A stretch of DNA of 64,000 bases from Microcoleus sp. bin38.metabat.b11b12b14.051 (GTDB taxonomy: Bacteria > Cyanobacteriota > Cyanobacteriia > Cyanobacteriales > Microcoleaceae): positions 1 to 64,000 of the forward strand of contig NZ_JAAFKD010000015.1 in NCBI RefSeq assembly GCF_013299165.1. The letters are read 5' to 3'. Below are positions 7,731 through 15,333 of the stretch, piece by piece (within the stretch, counting starts at the first letter, position 1; every line of letters starts with the position of its first letter). The position numbers were made by a program, and so were the translations under genes. Under the pieces are notes generated by a model that worked only from the letters and a program-made list of their open reading frames with translations, did not search any database and was not told the origin of the DNA.

Positions 7731-8657
7731 ATGGCAAGACCTGAAGGCATTACCTTTCGAGGAAGCAATTACCTCCCCGACTGGGGAGGCCCGACTCAAA
7801 CATTTAATTACAAGTACACATTTAAAATTCCTGACGGCACTACCGATGCAATGATTAACGCAATCATTGCGGCCGTCGGCGGAAGCGTGATCGATACCAG
7901 GGGGGTACCCTGTGAGGATGAAGAGGGGTACTCGTGGACTCCTCGGAAGCTCAAATTTTGGTTTGAGGCGGGGAAAACAGTAAGCATTCCTGTTCCCAAC
8001 AAAACTAACTTGGTTGCAGCATCGGCTGCCATTGCAACGCAATTACGCCAAATTGCTCCGGTTATTTGCGTATCACTTGAGGGCGAGACTTGGCGGAATA
8101 TTATGGATTTGATAGAAGGTACTGGTACTACCACTTCTACCATACCAGCGGTACCTCTTCCTATTGCCAATACTCCTGCGGGGCAGAAGGAAACTTCCTA
8201 CGTGGGCAGCATGAATTACGAAACCGACGGCCCATTTGAGATGTCTTCCAAAGCCTTTAAAATGGCTACGAACTTGGCGGGGAACGCCCCTTATGCCCAA
8301 TATACAGACGCAATCAATAACTGCTTGATAGCTAGTGGCAGTCCAGTCAACACATCAAGCGCTAGATGCCCTGGGTTCCGCCAAATAACTTTTGATCATA
8401 GGCGGTTCAGAGTCGTGATGCTCCAAAACCGCAGGGTTGTCAAGAAAGATGGTGACGGGCCTGGTGCGGAATCGGAGGTTACTATCGCTAAATCAGAATT
8501 ACTTGTTCCCATGAGCAGCCGAAATCCTGAGTTGATCAGGGCTTGCGGATTGGCTTTGCGTAGCGTGCCTCACACTATGTGCTTGGGGTACCGAGGGGAG
8601 TGGGACAAGCGATTTTCCTCTAAGAATCCTGGGGCTCTCTCTGCTCCCACTCCGTAA
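7731..8657 (+). CDS. Hypothetical protein, largest of rightward block
   Basis: 308 residues, not recognised. It has no signal peptide, membrane segment or nucleotide-binding motif. The N-terminal ~130 residues look mixed alpha/beta (FNYKYTFKIPDGTTDAMINA, then a segment WTPRKLKFWFEAGKTVSIPV). A middle linker rich in Thr, Pro and Ile follows, then a region with Asn-Tyr-Glu-Thr and a basic stretch (DHRRFRVVMLQNRRVVKKDG). As the longest product of the block it could be a major virion or tail protein, but it shows no HK97-type signature that I can identify. It abuts neighbouring genes at 3 and 2 bases. Confidence 0.6.
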   Translation: MARPEGITFRGSNYLPDWGGPTQTFNYKYTFKIPDGTTDAMINAIIAAVGGSVIDTRGVPCEDEEGYSWTPRKLKFWFEAGKTVSIPVPNKTNLVAASAAIATQLRQIAPVICVSLEGETWRNIMDLIEGTGTTTSTIPAVPLPIANTPAGQKETSYVGSMNYETDGPFEMSSKAFKMATNLAGNAPYAQYTDAINNCLIASGSPVNTSSARCPGFRQITFDHRRFRVVMLQNRRVVKKDGDGPGAESEVTIAKSELLVPMSSRNPELIRACGLALRSVPHTMCLGYRGEWDKRFSSKNPGALSAPTP

Positions 8658-8659
8658 GG

Positions 8660-8986
8660 ATGTTGTACCGGGCAAGTTACGTTACGGATGCGGGCAAAAC
8701 TTATTTTTTCGTTTCCTTATCAGTCTCTGCAAAAGATTCTTTTTTGCCCGCAATTTTCAAAAGCAATGCTTCGCAAGGCGCGGGATTTTGCGCTTTGCCG
8801 ACAACTATCAAACCAAGGGAAGCACTGCTTGTAGACACTTCCGGGGGCGAACACAAGATTCAGTATCCCTTTTCTCCGGGAAGCTCAGAATGGTTTGAAC
8901 TCTGGGATGACATAAGTCAAAATCCAGAAATAATCTCCAGTCAGCGAATTGGAGAACGTGTGCAATTAAGCTTGAGGAATTTATGA
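8660..8986 (+). CDS. Hypothetical phage-element protein
   Basis: 108 residues without a recognised domain. The sequence alternates strands and turns (ASYVTDAGKTYFFVSLSVSA, then FCALPTTIKPREALLVDTSG) and closes with QRIGERVQLSLRNL, which suggests an all-beta fold. It overlaps the next start by four bases (ATGA), so the two are translationally coupled. A minor virion or tail-tip component is the likeliest role by position only. Confidence 0.5.
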   Translation: MLYRASYVTDAGKTYFFVSLSVSAKDSFLPAIFKSNASQGAGFCALPTTIKPREALLVDTSGGEHKIQYPFSPGSSEWFELWDDISQNPEIISSQRIGERVQLSLRNL

Positions 8987-9240
8987 GATTTATTCTGCTC
9001 AAAACCGAGTGCAATTCGGATGGGACTATTTCGTTTTTTGGGGCCAACCAATCAATCCGGCGTGCGTCAGGCAACTCTATCAACTGGATAGACTTGAAAG
9101 AGGCTAAGACTAACACGATCGAGCCGGACTTGTGCGACTTATTGTCTTTTGACGATGCCGACTCCGCTGCCGATTTTTTGAATGAGGCTGAGATGGTCGG
9201 CGTAGAAAATATTGTCGTCATTGGCGTTGACGCTGAGTGA
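8983..9240 (+). CDS. Small acidic hypothetical protein
   Basis: 85 residues, strongly acidic in its second half (DLCDLLSFDDADSAADFLNE). The N-terminal half is beta-like (RFILLKTECNSDGTISFFG). It shares ATGA and GTGA overlaps with both neighbours, so it belongs to the coupled chain. The function is unknown; small acidic proteins in phage modules sometimes act as chaperones or DNA mimics, but nothing specific supports that here. Confidence 0.5.
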   Translation: MRFILLKTECNSDGTISFFGANQSIRRASGNSINWIDLKEAKTNTIEPDLCDLLSFDDADSAADFLNEAEMVGVENIVVIGVDAE

Positions 9241-9635
9241 GCAGTGTTGGCAAAATCAGCACCAGGAAAACCATTAGGGGAGTAGACATAAAACTCCGCT
9301 ATTCATTGGATGATGGGGGTGAGGGGCTTGTTAATCAGAGGCAATATTTTGATGACTCTGGTTCACTTTCGACACCAATCACCCCCGCTTTATTAACGAG
9401 GCAAGTAACTGGCTTTAACAGCCCTGGAATAGAGAGAGTCGGCAAAATCGAGCCTCGCCACATAATCACCTGTTTTGCTTCGCAAACCAATTTATCTGGG
9501 GAAAGTAATTTTAAGGTTGTGATTCCTTACGCTCCCGGCGACCCTGGTCACATTGAGCAGATTCAAGAGATTGCAGGCTTTCAGTCCCAGATTGGAAATC
9601 CTTTGTCTCTGGCGTATTATGGTGAATCCTCCTGA
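9237..9635 (+). CDS. Hypothetical phage-element protein
   Basis: 132 residues with a GTG start that overlaps the upstream stop (GTGA); no upstream ATG is available in frame. The protein begins with a basic segment (SSVGKISTRKTIRGVDIKLR) and contains a strand-rich centre and an Arg-His-Ile-Ile-Thr-Cys segment. It ends near a Gln-rich helix (HIEQIQEIAGFQSQIG). It is not recognised. The stop overlaps the next ATG by one base (TGATG). Coupling on both sides supports its reality more than its content does. Confidence 0.5.
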   Translation: MSSVGKISTRKTIRGVDIKLRYSLDDGGEGLVNQRQYFDDSGSLSTPITPALLTRQVTGFNSPGIERVGKIEPRHIITCFASQTNLSGESNFKVVIPYAPGDPGHIEQIQEIAGFQSQIGNPLSLAYYGESS

Positions 9636-9967
9636 TGCTGACAATCATTTTCGACGGTCAGGTTCCGCCCGCAACTCCGACTTACACCGACTATTTCTCT
9701 GATGCGGTTTTCCTGATTTTCCAAAGCGATACCACTGGGGAATACGTAGAGACTGGGGAATTCATAGAGGTTGCTGTCGCCTTGTTTTCTAGGCTTCAAT
9801 TTGTCCCATTATTGGAAAGATTGTGCCTTGATTTTCCCGACACGATCAACAGTATCGACTTAATCCCAATCCCAAAACTGTATCGTAACGATTTATTCCC
9901 GATGCGTCTACTGATTAATCCGAGTATCTCTTTTCACGCACGAATATATGCTGTCTCAGAAAATTAA
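9635..9967 (+). CDS. Hypothetical phage-element protein
   Basis: 110 residues, not recognised, with many hydrophobic and aromatic residues in beta-like spacing (LTIIFDGQVPPATPTYTDYF, VFLIFQSDTTGEYVETGEF). A tail of LLERLCLDFPDT and PIPKLYRNDLFPM follows. It starts on the last base of the previous stop and overlaps the next gene by 20 bases. It has no signal peptide. A tail-associated structural role is plausible from position and is not shown directly. Confidence 0.5.
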   Translation: MLTIIFDGQVPPATPTYTDYFSDAVFLIFQSDTTGEYVETGEFIEVAVALFSRLQFVPLLERLCLDFPDTINSIDLIPIPKLYRNDLFPMRLLINPSISFHARIYAVSEN

Positions 9968-10298
9968 GAGAAGCTCGACTGGGCAATTCGAGGTGACTTA
10001 CGAACACTTGCCAGAATTTAAACTAGCCTTGAATTTCAATCCTATAATCCAACGTTTTAACCTTCAAGGCAACTTTTGCCTGCTGCATTGGCAAGCCAAA
10101 CCTTTTGGACTCCGGCGATGGGGTATTTACGATGGCGAAAAAGACTCCTATTTTGCTTGCGAATGGAATCAGGTTGAGGTGTTGAAAAACCCACGATGCT
10201 TGCAGGTTGATGAGGCTCTTGTGACCACGGTGCCGACAGCCGTGCTGTGCTTTGAATCAGCGAGTGTTTTGCCCGCAATGTATACAAGGATAGGATGA
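9948..10298 (+). CDS. Hypothetical phage-element protein
   Basis: 116 residues, not recognised. It starts MLSQKIKRSSTGQFEVTYEH and contains several Trp and Tyr residues in a pattern of short strands (FCLLHWQAKPFGLRRWGIYD). It ends with an Ala/Val-rich segment. The start lies 20 bases inside the previous gene, which is usual in this block. No transmembrane helix or enzymatic motif is seen. It is the last gene before the small membrane proteins, so it would be the final structural-type gene of the module. Confidence 0.5.
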   Translation: MLSQKIKRSSTGQFEVTYEHLPEFKLALNFNPIIQRFNLQGNFCLLHWQAKPFGLRRWGIYDGEKDSYFACEWNQVEVLKNPRCLQVDEALVTTVPTAVLCFESASVLPAMYTRIG

Positions 10299-10301
10299 AA
10301 A

Positions 10302-10583
10302 ATGGAGAAACAGATTGAGCTACTTGCTGTGATCCTTGCATCCGTAAGCATCTTAGCTATGAATATAAATGTTGTGCAGAGCGGGCAAGGCACGTTGCGG
10401 AGGCTCGTCCTTAACCAAAAGAAAATTGATGCGGTTCGGAGTTTGAATGCGGTTTTGCAGGGGCGCATGAATGATGTGGAAAAATTTTTATCGGTCAATT
10501 ACGGATACCAAGTCCGTGGTGTTGTCGAGGGCGTGATTAACGAATTGAACAAGGATTACGATAATGACGACACGGGATTTTAG
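10302..10583 (+). CDS. Small membrane-anchored protein, holin- or spanin-like
   Basis: 93 residues. One hydrophobic helix (residues about 6-26, LLAVILASVSILAMNINVV) is followed by a long charged helix to about residue 70 and an acidic end (NKDYDNDD). A single N-terminal membrane anchor with a soluble helical tail, directly before a two-helix membrane protein and a cell-wall enzyme, fits an accessory lysis protein. The next gene starts 20 bases inside it. The lysis role is inferred from order and topology, not from a recognised family. Confidence 0.5.
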   Translation: MEKQIELLAVILASVSILAMNINVVQSGQGTLRRLVLNQKKIDAVRSLNAVLQGRMNDVEKFLSVNYGYQVRGVVEGVINELNKDYDNDDTGF

Positions 10584-10761
10584 TGACAAACTCTCTTATC
10601 GAATGGTTGTCGGTTCTGTTAGCCTTAGCGCTGTTATTTTTTCCGTCGGAACGGTAGGGCTAGCCTTTACTTCTGGGGTGGTTCCAGAGCAGTTAGTTGC
10701 CCTAGGCGTGGCATCTTTTTCAATACTAGGCGGCCTGTTAGCGCCTTCACCAAGAAATTAG
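10564..10761 (+). CDS. Holin-like small membrane protein
   Basis: 65 residues with two hydrophobic helices. The first is near residues 14-35 (VVGSVSLSAVIFSVGTVGLA) and the second near 42-60 (LVALGVASFSILGGLLAP). A charged N-terminus (TTRDFSDKLSYR) precedes them. Size, two transmembrane helices and position just before an L,D-transpeptidase-like gene match class II phage holins, which let the lysin reach the wall. No family signature exists for confirmation. Confidence 0.55.
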   Translation: MTTRDFSDKLSYRMVVGSVSLSAVIFSVGTVGLAFTSGVVPEQLVALGVASFSILGGLLAPSPRN

Positions 10762-10774
10762 TTTGTGAACAAAC

Positions 10775-11218
10775 ATGGCACACTCTTTACTTTTTGAAAT
10801 GGCCTTAGCCAACAGCAATAATTTGCTCGAAGGGCTTCTTAATTTAACCTACCCAGATGGAAGCGTGATTCGCTATCGGGCGACATCAGGCTGCGCCGGG
10901 TGGCAGCGATATGGCGATGAATGGGTGCGAGGAAAAGGGCCTATTCCGGCAGGGGAAAAATATCAGATTCCAACCCTTGGCTATTGGCTGGACACTAGAG
11001 GCGTTGAGGGATTGTTTTACCACATCACGCCTGATCCGGTAGTAAGTGGTAGCAAGATTCGTGCAGAGTTAGGAATCCATTTTGATGCGAATCTACCCGG
11101 TACTGCTGGGTGCATTGGATTAATGAATCTGGAAGGGTGGCAGGGATTCTGTCGTCGCCTCTCACAAATCGCGGCCTTGGGCGTCGAACATCTCCCGCTG
11201 ACTGTTCGGTATAAGTAG
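10775..11218 (+). CDS. L,D-transpeptidase-like peptidoglycan enzyme (lysin candidate)
   Basis: 147 residues without a signal peptide. The motif H102-FDANLPGTA-GC113-IGL matches the His...(S/T)xGC[IV] active site of L,D-transpeptidase-type folds. It is closest in spacing to the short DUF2778/Tlde1-like group that cleaves or edits peptide stems. The N-terminal part (GSVIRYRATSGCAGW, then GKGPIPAGEKYQI) is the usual lead-in of these proteins, with the substrate-side PIPAG turn. Following two small membrane proteins, it is a likely endolysin exported through a holin. It is the last gene of the rightward block and is followed by a terminator. The enzyme class is fairly certain; the role in lysis is inferred. 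Confidence 0.65.
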   Translation: MAHSLLFEMALANSNNLLEGLLNLTYPDGSVIRYRATSGCAGWQRYGDEWVRGKGPIPAGEKYQIPTLGYWLDTRGVEGLFYHITPDPVVSGSKIRAELGIHFDANLPGTAGCIGLMNLEGWQGFCRRLSQIAALGVEHLPLTVRYK

Positions 11219-11246
11219 CTCGCTTGTGAGTTCGATCGCAAAAAAC

Positions 11247-11270
11247 GCCCAGGAGTTCTTGGGCTTTTTT
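11247..11270 (+). terminator. Terminator of the rightward block
   Basis: GCCCA...TGGGC stem with internal G-U pairs, followed by six T, 29 bases after the stop of the transpeptidase-like gene. Confidence 0.8.
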
Positions 11271-11364
11271 GTGTGGGATGTGGTACGATTTTAGTCCATA
11301 TTTAGTCCAAGTTCTGATTGAGTAACTCAGAACTCTTGCGTAGTGCTATTTCCATATCTAGACT

Positions 11365-11412
11365 CAGAGGTCTGCAAAACCTCCACCCCCAGTTCAAATC
11401 TGGGTGCCGCCT
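11365..11412 (+). other. attR: displaced 3' half of tRNA-Cys(GCA)
   Basis: The sequence reads as anticodon stem-loop (GAGGT, loop CTGCAAA, ACCTC; anticodon GCA), then a T arm (CCCAG, TTCAAAT, CTGGG) and the 3' acceptor strand TGCCGCCT. The matching 5' half (GGCGGCA... with a D arm) is absent: the preceding bases (GTGCTATTTCCATATCTAGA) do not fit. This is the standard remnant left when an element inserts into a tRNA gene and brings its own 3' end. It marks the right boundary of the phage-like element. Confidence 0.8.
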
Positions 11413-11536
11413 TTATTTTTATGCGTTTTTCAAGGTCTGAAACAACGGATTTGCAAGGTTTCCAGGATTGTAACAGAGTGTATATCACGTACAATCAACT
11501 ATAATCAAACACAGAAGGTAATGCAGGTTTAATGCC

Positions 11537-12214
11537 GTGGAAAATCTAGAACGCGGGCGACTCAACCAGGCGAACGGCCGATTAAGAGCGGCGAAAGCTG
11601 GGGTGGCCATTGTTCAAAGGTGTGATCGCCTGTATCTACAAGCAACACTCCCACCAAAGACCGACTCCGGTAAGGTCGTTTCTCATCAGCAACAAATCGC
11701 CCTTGGGATTTACGCAAGCCCTGCTGGAATTTCTTTTGCGGAGAAGGAATCCCGAAAGTTAGGCGTTCTGCTTGCCTCAAAGGAGTTTCTTTGGAGCCTG
11801 TATGTAAGTAAGAAGGAGTGTGAGCTTGAAACGATCGCCAATTGGATACAAAAATTTGAAGAGTCGAAGCGCCAGACGGTTTCAGTCACTACATGGAAGA
11901 CCGACTACGCGCGACCATTTGGATTGTTGCCTGCTGACCAACCAATTACTACTGAGACTCTGTTAAGTGCTATTTCTCGAACTAAACCAAATTCTCGTCA
12001 GCGCCGCCGATTTTGTTTTGCCTTTCGTCAGTTAGGCCAGATTTCTGGACTAGAAATTGATGTTAAGGATTTGGTTGGGAATTACTCGCCTCCAACCTAC
12101 CTACGGTTCCAATTCCCCTTATGGTTCTTGAAGGCTTCTAATACCAAAGCCTTTTCTTCCACACTAAAAGCGTTCGGTTCGGGGTCACTTTGCCAGTTGT
12201 ATTTTATTTGGTAA
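11537..12214 (+). pseudogene. Truncated tyrosine integrase, N-terminal part only
   Basis: Residues 1-185 (GTG start) match the N-terminal and core-binding region of large cyanobacterial tyrosine site-specific recombinases: basic start (RLNQANGRLRAAKAGVAIVQ), LYLQATLPPK, HQQQIALGIYASPAGISFAE, then the helical segment ending DVKDLVGNYSPP. The catalytic domain with R-H-x-x-R and Tyr is missing. After about position 12105 the frame continues into unrelated sequence and stops. It therefore cannot recombine DNA. It lies 125 bases beyond the tRNA-Cys remnant, outside the phage-like element's right end, so it probably belonged to another element inserted at the same site. Confidence 0.75.
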
Positions 12215-12760
12215 ATCCGCAGGCATTCCTTTAAACGGAGAGATGCGAAATCCACTAATTATTTTAAATTTAATCCCCCATTCAATCGCTGCATTTACGT
12301 AACTCAAGACTCGTTTTGTCCTAATGTTAGTAGTATCGCCAAGCAACCACGCGCGCAATTACAAAGCATCATCCTCAGACAAAGTTTGCTATGGACAGCG
12401 GTCAATATAAGCTTGAACGGTCACTAAATAGTGAAAAATTGTGGGCTTGACAGCAGGTTTTTTGAATTTCAAGTACCTCTGAAACAACTGAGTCAAAGTC
12501 TGTTCAGGTTTGAGTTTGACAGTCTCAATGACAGTCTAGTGAGTTTGGGATTTGTACTTTTTGAGGATAGGGTCAAAACCCTCGAACTTGATATCAGATT
12601 CAATCAGTTGGGCTTTGGCTTGTGCCAGTTACCAGTTTTCAGGGGTGTCAGACAGGTTGAGGTACAGGTACTTGCAGTTGCCCCCGCCAGATTTACGGGG
12701 GCAAATGCAAGCGCAGCCTACCACTGCGAGTCTGGACAACTACCGCTCCTTTTTTCGCCG
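12190..12760 (-). pseudogene. Decayed tyrosine integrase, opposite strand
   Basis: Reading leftward, a second integrase of the same family can be traced in pieces: LYLNLSDTPENW, QAKAQLIESDIKFEGFDPIL and KKYKSQTH. An in-frame TAG follows, then LTQLFQRYLKFKKPAVKP and VTVQAYIDR. After a frame change come NAAIEWGIKFKIISG and FKGMPADLPN. The stop codon, at least two frame changes and the lack of a catalytic C-terminus show it is dead. Its 3' end meets the end of the other truncated integrase, so a deletion probably joined two elements tail to tail. Confidence 0.7.
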
Positions 12761-12903
12761 TACTACGCGTCTGGGTCGTGGTAAAATGTCAAAATCAACG
12801 CGAGAATGTTAGCAATTTGGAGAGAAATTGGAGACAAAATTGGGAACAAACATCTGTGCCGAGGGTGAAACCCTTTGCCAGTATAGGGTTTCCAGAGTCG
12901 TGC

Positions 12904-12951
12904 TTGCAGCTTCCCATGCTGAACGTCGTGGGTTCGAGTCCCACCGTCCGT
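12904..12951 (+). other. tRNA 3' half, probably Gly(CCC): old attachment site
   Basis: An anticodon-arm-like stem (GCAGC, loop TTCCCAT, GCTGA; position 33 T, 37 A) is followed by a perfect T arm (GTGGG, TTCGAGT, CCCAC) and an acceptor-like CGTCCG. No complementary 5' acceptor or D arm lies upstream. If the fold is right the anticodon is CCC (Gly). It resembles the tRNA-Cys remnant 1.5 kb to the left and would be the scar of a second integration event. Confidence 0.55.
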
Positions 12952-12997
12952 TTAAAATTAATTTTCATAATTCTAATTAGTCTTATCCAGTCGATAT

Positions 12998-13945
12998 ATG
13001 GCTACTTTCTTAACCGCTGCACTATATAAATTCGTTGAACTACCAGATTTTGCCGACCTGAAAGCACCTCTAATAGATTGTTGCAACAAAAACAACGTCA
13101 AAGGCACTATCTTGCTGGCAACAGAAGGCATCAACGGTACTATTTCCGGTTCATCTGAAGGTGTACGCGCAGTGCTAGAATTCTTGCGTAGCGATCGGCG
13201 TTTTGCCGATTTAGTTCACAAAGAATCTTTCTCACAAAAAGCACCGTTTTACCGCCTGAAAATCCGCTTGAAGCGGGAAATCGTCACCATGGGAGTACCG
13301 GATATTAATCCATCCCTCATGGCTGGCAAATATGTCAAACCCGATGAGTGGAATAAGCTGCTGGACGATCCTGATGTTGTAGTCGTTGATGTACGAAACG
13401 ACTTCGAGGTATCGATGGGTACTTTTTCAGGCGCTATCAATCCCAAAACAAAAAGCTTTTCTGACTTACCTGAATGGGTGCAGCAAGAAAAGGCTTTGCG
13501 CGATAAACCCAAGGTGGCAATGTTTTGCACCGGCGGCATTCGCTGCGAGAAATCTACAGCTTTTTTGCGCTCTCAAGGCTTTAATGAAGTCTATCATTTA
13601 GAAGGCGGGATTTTAAAATATTTGGAAACTGTACCGGAAGCAGAAAGTCGTTGGGAAGGTGAATGTTTTGTCTTTGATGAACGGGTTTCTGTTGTTCATG
13701 ATTTAAAGCCTGGTAACTACGAACTTTGTCGCGGTTGTCGCCAGCCGATTAGTGAGGAAAATCGGGCTTCTGAATTTTTTGTGTTGGGCGTGAGTTGTCC
13801 TCATTGTCATGACTCGAAAACAGAAACCAAAAAACAAGCTTTATCCGAGCGGCAACGTCAGATTGAGTTTGCTAAGCGTCGCAATCAACCACATATCGGC
13901 GCCCGCTATGATGCGAAGGAAAAACCCGATGGTGGAATAGATTAA
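12998..13945 (+). CDS. trhO: tRNA uridine(34) hydroxylase TrhO (rhodanese family)
   Basis: 315 residues, the usual length. TrhO hydroxylates U34 of certain tRNAs in an oxygen-dependent step toward 5-alkoxyuridine. Residues 1-100 form the ferredoxin-like N-terminal domain (GTILLATEGINGTISGS). Residues 115-220 are the rhodanese domain with the active Cys177 in FCTGGIRCEKS and the conserved GGILKYLE. The C-terminal part holds two Cys pairs (CRGC, CPHC), a probable metal site. The ATG at 12998 follows the tRNA remnant by about 50 bases, so a promoter would have to lie in the mobile scar. Older databases call this family YceA or UPF0176. Confidence 0.9.
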   Translation: MATFLTAALYKFVELPDFADLKAPLIDCCNKNNVKGTILLATEGINGTISGSSEGVRAVLEFLRSDRRFADLVHKESFSQKAPFYRLKIRLKREIVTMGVPDINPSLMAGKYVKPDEWNKLLDDPDVVVVDVRNDFEVSMGTFSGAINPKTKSFSDLPEWVQQEKALRDKPKVAMFCTGGIRCEKSTAFLRSQGFNEVYHLEGGILKYLETVPEAESRWEGECFVFDERVSVVHDLKPGNYELCRGCRQPISEENRASEFFVLGVSCPHCHDSKTETKKQALSERQRQIEFAKRRNQPHIGARYDAKEKPDGGID

Positions 13946-13948
13946 TAG

Positions 13949-14418
13949 TATGAGCGCTAGGCTCCAAGAAACCGGGTTTCTTTGAAAAATATCGCTGGGT
14001 GGCGTGAAATCTAGAAAGAAACCCGGTTTCTGATTCCTCTAGTATGAGCACTCAGCTCCAAGAAACCGGGTTTCTTTGAAAAATATCGCTGGGTGGCGTG
14101 AAATCTAGAAAGAAACCCGGTTTCTGATTCCTCTAGTATGAGCGCTAGGCTCCAAGAAACCGGGTTTCTCTGAAAAATCTGGTTGGGTGGCGTGAAATCT
14201 AGAAAGAAACCCGGTTTCTGATTCCTCTAGTATGAGCGCTAGGCTCCAAGAAACCGGGTTTCTCTGAAAAATCTGGTTGGGTGGCGTGAAATCTCAAAAG
14301 AAACCCGGTTTCTGATTCCTCTAGTATGAGCACTAAGCTCCAAGAAACCGGGTTTCTCTGAAAAATCTGGTTGGGTGGCGTGAAATCTCAAAAGAAACCC
14401 GGTTTCTGACTCTCAAGG
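13949..14418 (+). repeat. Five tandem 94-bp repeats with palindromic core
   Basis: Units start at 13949, 14043, 14137, 14231 and 14325, exactly 94 bp apart. Each contains AGAAACCGGGTTTCT and its near-complement AGAAACCCGGTTTCT, about 40 bases apart, around GGTGGCGTGAAATCT. Copies differ at few bases in blocks, suggesting recent expansion. No gene is visible inside. Confidence 0.9.
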
Positions 14419-14474
14419 CTGCCTTACTCCTGATGACAAATGACAATGACAAATGACAAATGACAAATTACTAT

Positions 14475-15131
14475 ATGTTAGGAAGATACCCAATTTTATA
14501 TTCCTTCCGCCGCTGTCCCTATGCGATGCGCGCGCGCTTGGCGCTGATGGTTAGCAATCGCCTGTGTGAGTTGCGGGAAGTTGTTTTGCGAGACAAACCG
14601 CAAGAAATGTTAGATGTATCTCCGAAAGGTACGGTACCGATATTGATTGATGTTGAGGGGCGCGTACTGGCTCAAAGTATTGATATCATGTTATGGGCAT
14701 TGGAACAACACGATCCTGAAAAATGGTTGAGGCCACAGGAAGGTTCTGTTGCAGAAATGCTGGAACTTATCGCTCAATTTGATTATGGATTTAAATATCA
14801 TCTTGACCGTTATAAATACCCTGAGCGTTATGCTAATGTTGATGCTCAAGTGCATCGGGATGAAGGTGCTGTATATCTGGAGAAACTTAATGTAAAGTTA
14901 AGGGCGACTAAATATTTGTTTGGTGATAATGTAGCATTAGCCGATATGGCGATCGCACCTTTTGTCCGTCAATTCGCCCATACCGATAAAAATTGGTTCA
15001 GCCAACAGCCTTGGAATCCTCTACAAGCTTGGTTGACAGCCTTCACTGACTCTGAAATTTACGCCAGTGTGATGCAGAAATACCCGCAATGGGAATCGGG
15101 GAATCCAGGCGTTGTTTTTGGGCGATCGTAA
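14475..15131 (+). CDS. Glutathione S-transferase N-terminal domain protein
   Basis: 218 residues from this start; an in-frame ATG at 14460 lies within an ATGACAA heptamer run and is less likely. The first ~75 residues are a thioredoxin-like GST N-domain: ILYSFRRCPYAMRARLAL with a CPYA motif, then PKGTVPILIDVEG (cis-Pro) and the Ser-containing AQSIDIMLWAL glutathione-contact helix. The C-terminal part is all-helical. The CPYA motif is like that of glutaredoxin-2 or omega/DHAR-type enzymes, so thiol-transferase activity is more likely than classic conjugation. It stands alone between repeat arrays. Confidence 0.8.
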   Translation: MLGRYPILYSFRRCPYAMRARLALMVSNRLCELREVVLRDKPQEMLDVSPKGTVPILIDVEGRVLAQSIDIMLWALEQHDPEKWLRPQEGSVAEMLELIAQFDYGFKYHLDRYKYPERYANVDAQVHRDEGAVYLEKLNVKLRATKYLFGDNVALADMAIAPFVRQFAHTDKNWFSQQPWNPLQAWLTAFTDSEIYASVMQKYPQWESGNPGVVFGRS

Positions 15132-15145
15132 TTACCTATTAAACT

Positions 15146-15206
15146 GTTGGTAGTGAGGAATGCAAGTCCTTAGAATTGGAAAGGACTTGCATTCCTCACT
15201 ACCAAC
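15146..15206. repeat. Perfect 26-bp inverted repeat
   Basis: The arm at 15146-15171 (beginning GTTGGTAGTGAGGAATG) is exactly complementary to 15181-15206, with a 9-base loop. A third, single arm with one change lies at 15247-15272. Related GTAGTGAGGACT...AGTCC sequences occur near 29483 and 61815, so this is an interspersed palindrome of the genome. It may also terminate the upstream GST gene, although no T run follows. Confidence 0.85.
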
Positions 15207-15333
15207 CTGGGGGTTTGATCGTTCGGACTTTAGTCCGCATCCAAGATAGGACTTGCATTCCTTACTACCAACCAATGTTATTCTATTCCCTCGGGCGTTA
15301 GTGTATTCTAATAGATATTGTCAGGCTGAAATT

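Larger units (their letters stand above)
1..11412. mobile_element. Phage-like element integrated at tRNA-Cys (right part)
   Basis: Two tightly packed gene blocks diverge from about 7.2 kb. The leftward block holds repeat-rich, structural-looking proteins, including a tail-fibre-like protein. The rightward block ends in small membrane proteins and an L,D-transpeptidase-like enzyme, as a lysis cassette would. The right edge is a 3' half of tRNA-Cys without its 5' half, the usual scar of integration into a tRNA gene. The left end, and any terminase, portal or capsid genes with known signatures, lie outside the window, so a prophage, a tailocin and a satellite all remain possible. HIP1 palindromes occur inside the element, which suggests long residence in cyanobacteria. 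Confidence 0.7.

Noticed and set aside
11537-12214. Integrase of the phage-like element
   Set aside because: It lies beyond the tRNA-Cys remnant and lacks the catalytic domain, so it can neither belong to nor mobilise the element as it stands.
13949-14418. CRISPR array
   Set aside because: The whole 94-bp unit is repeated; there are no unique spacers.
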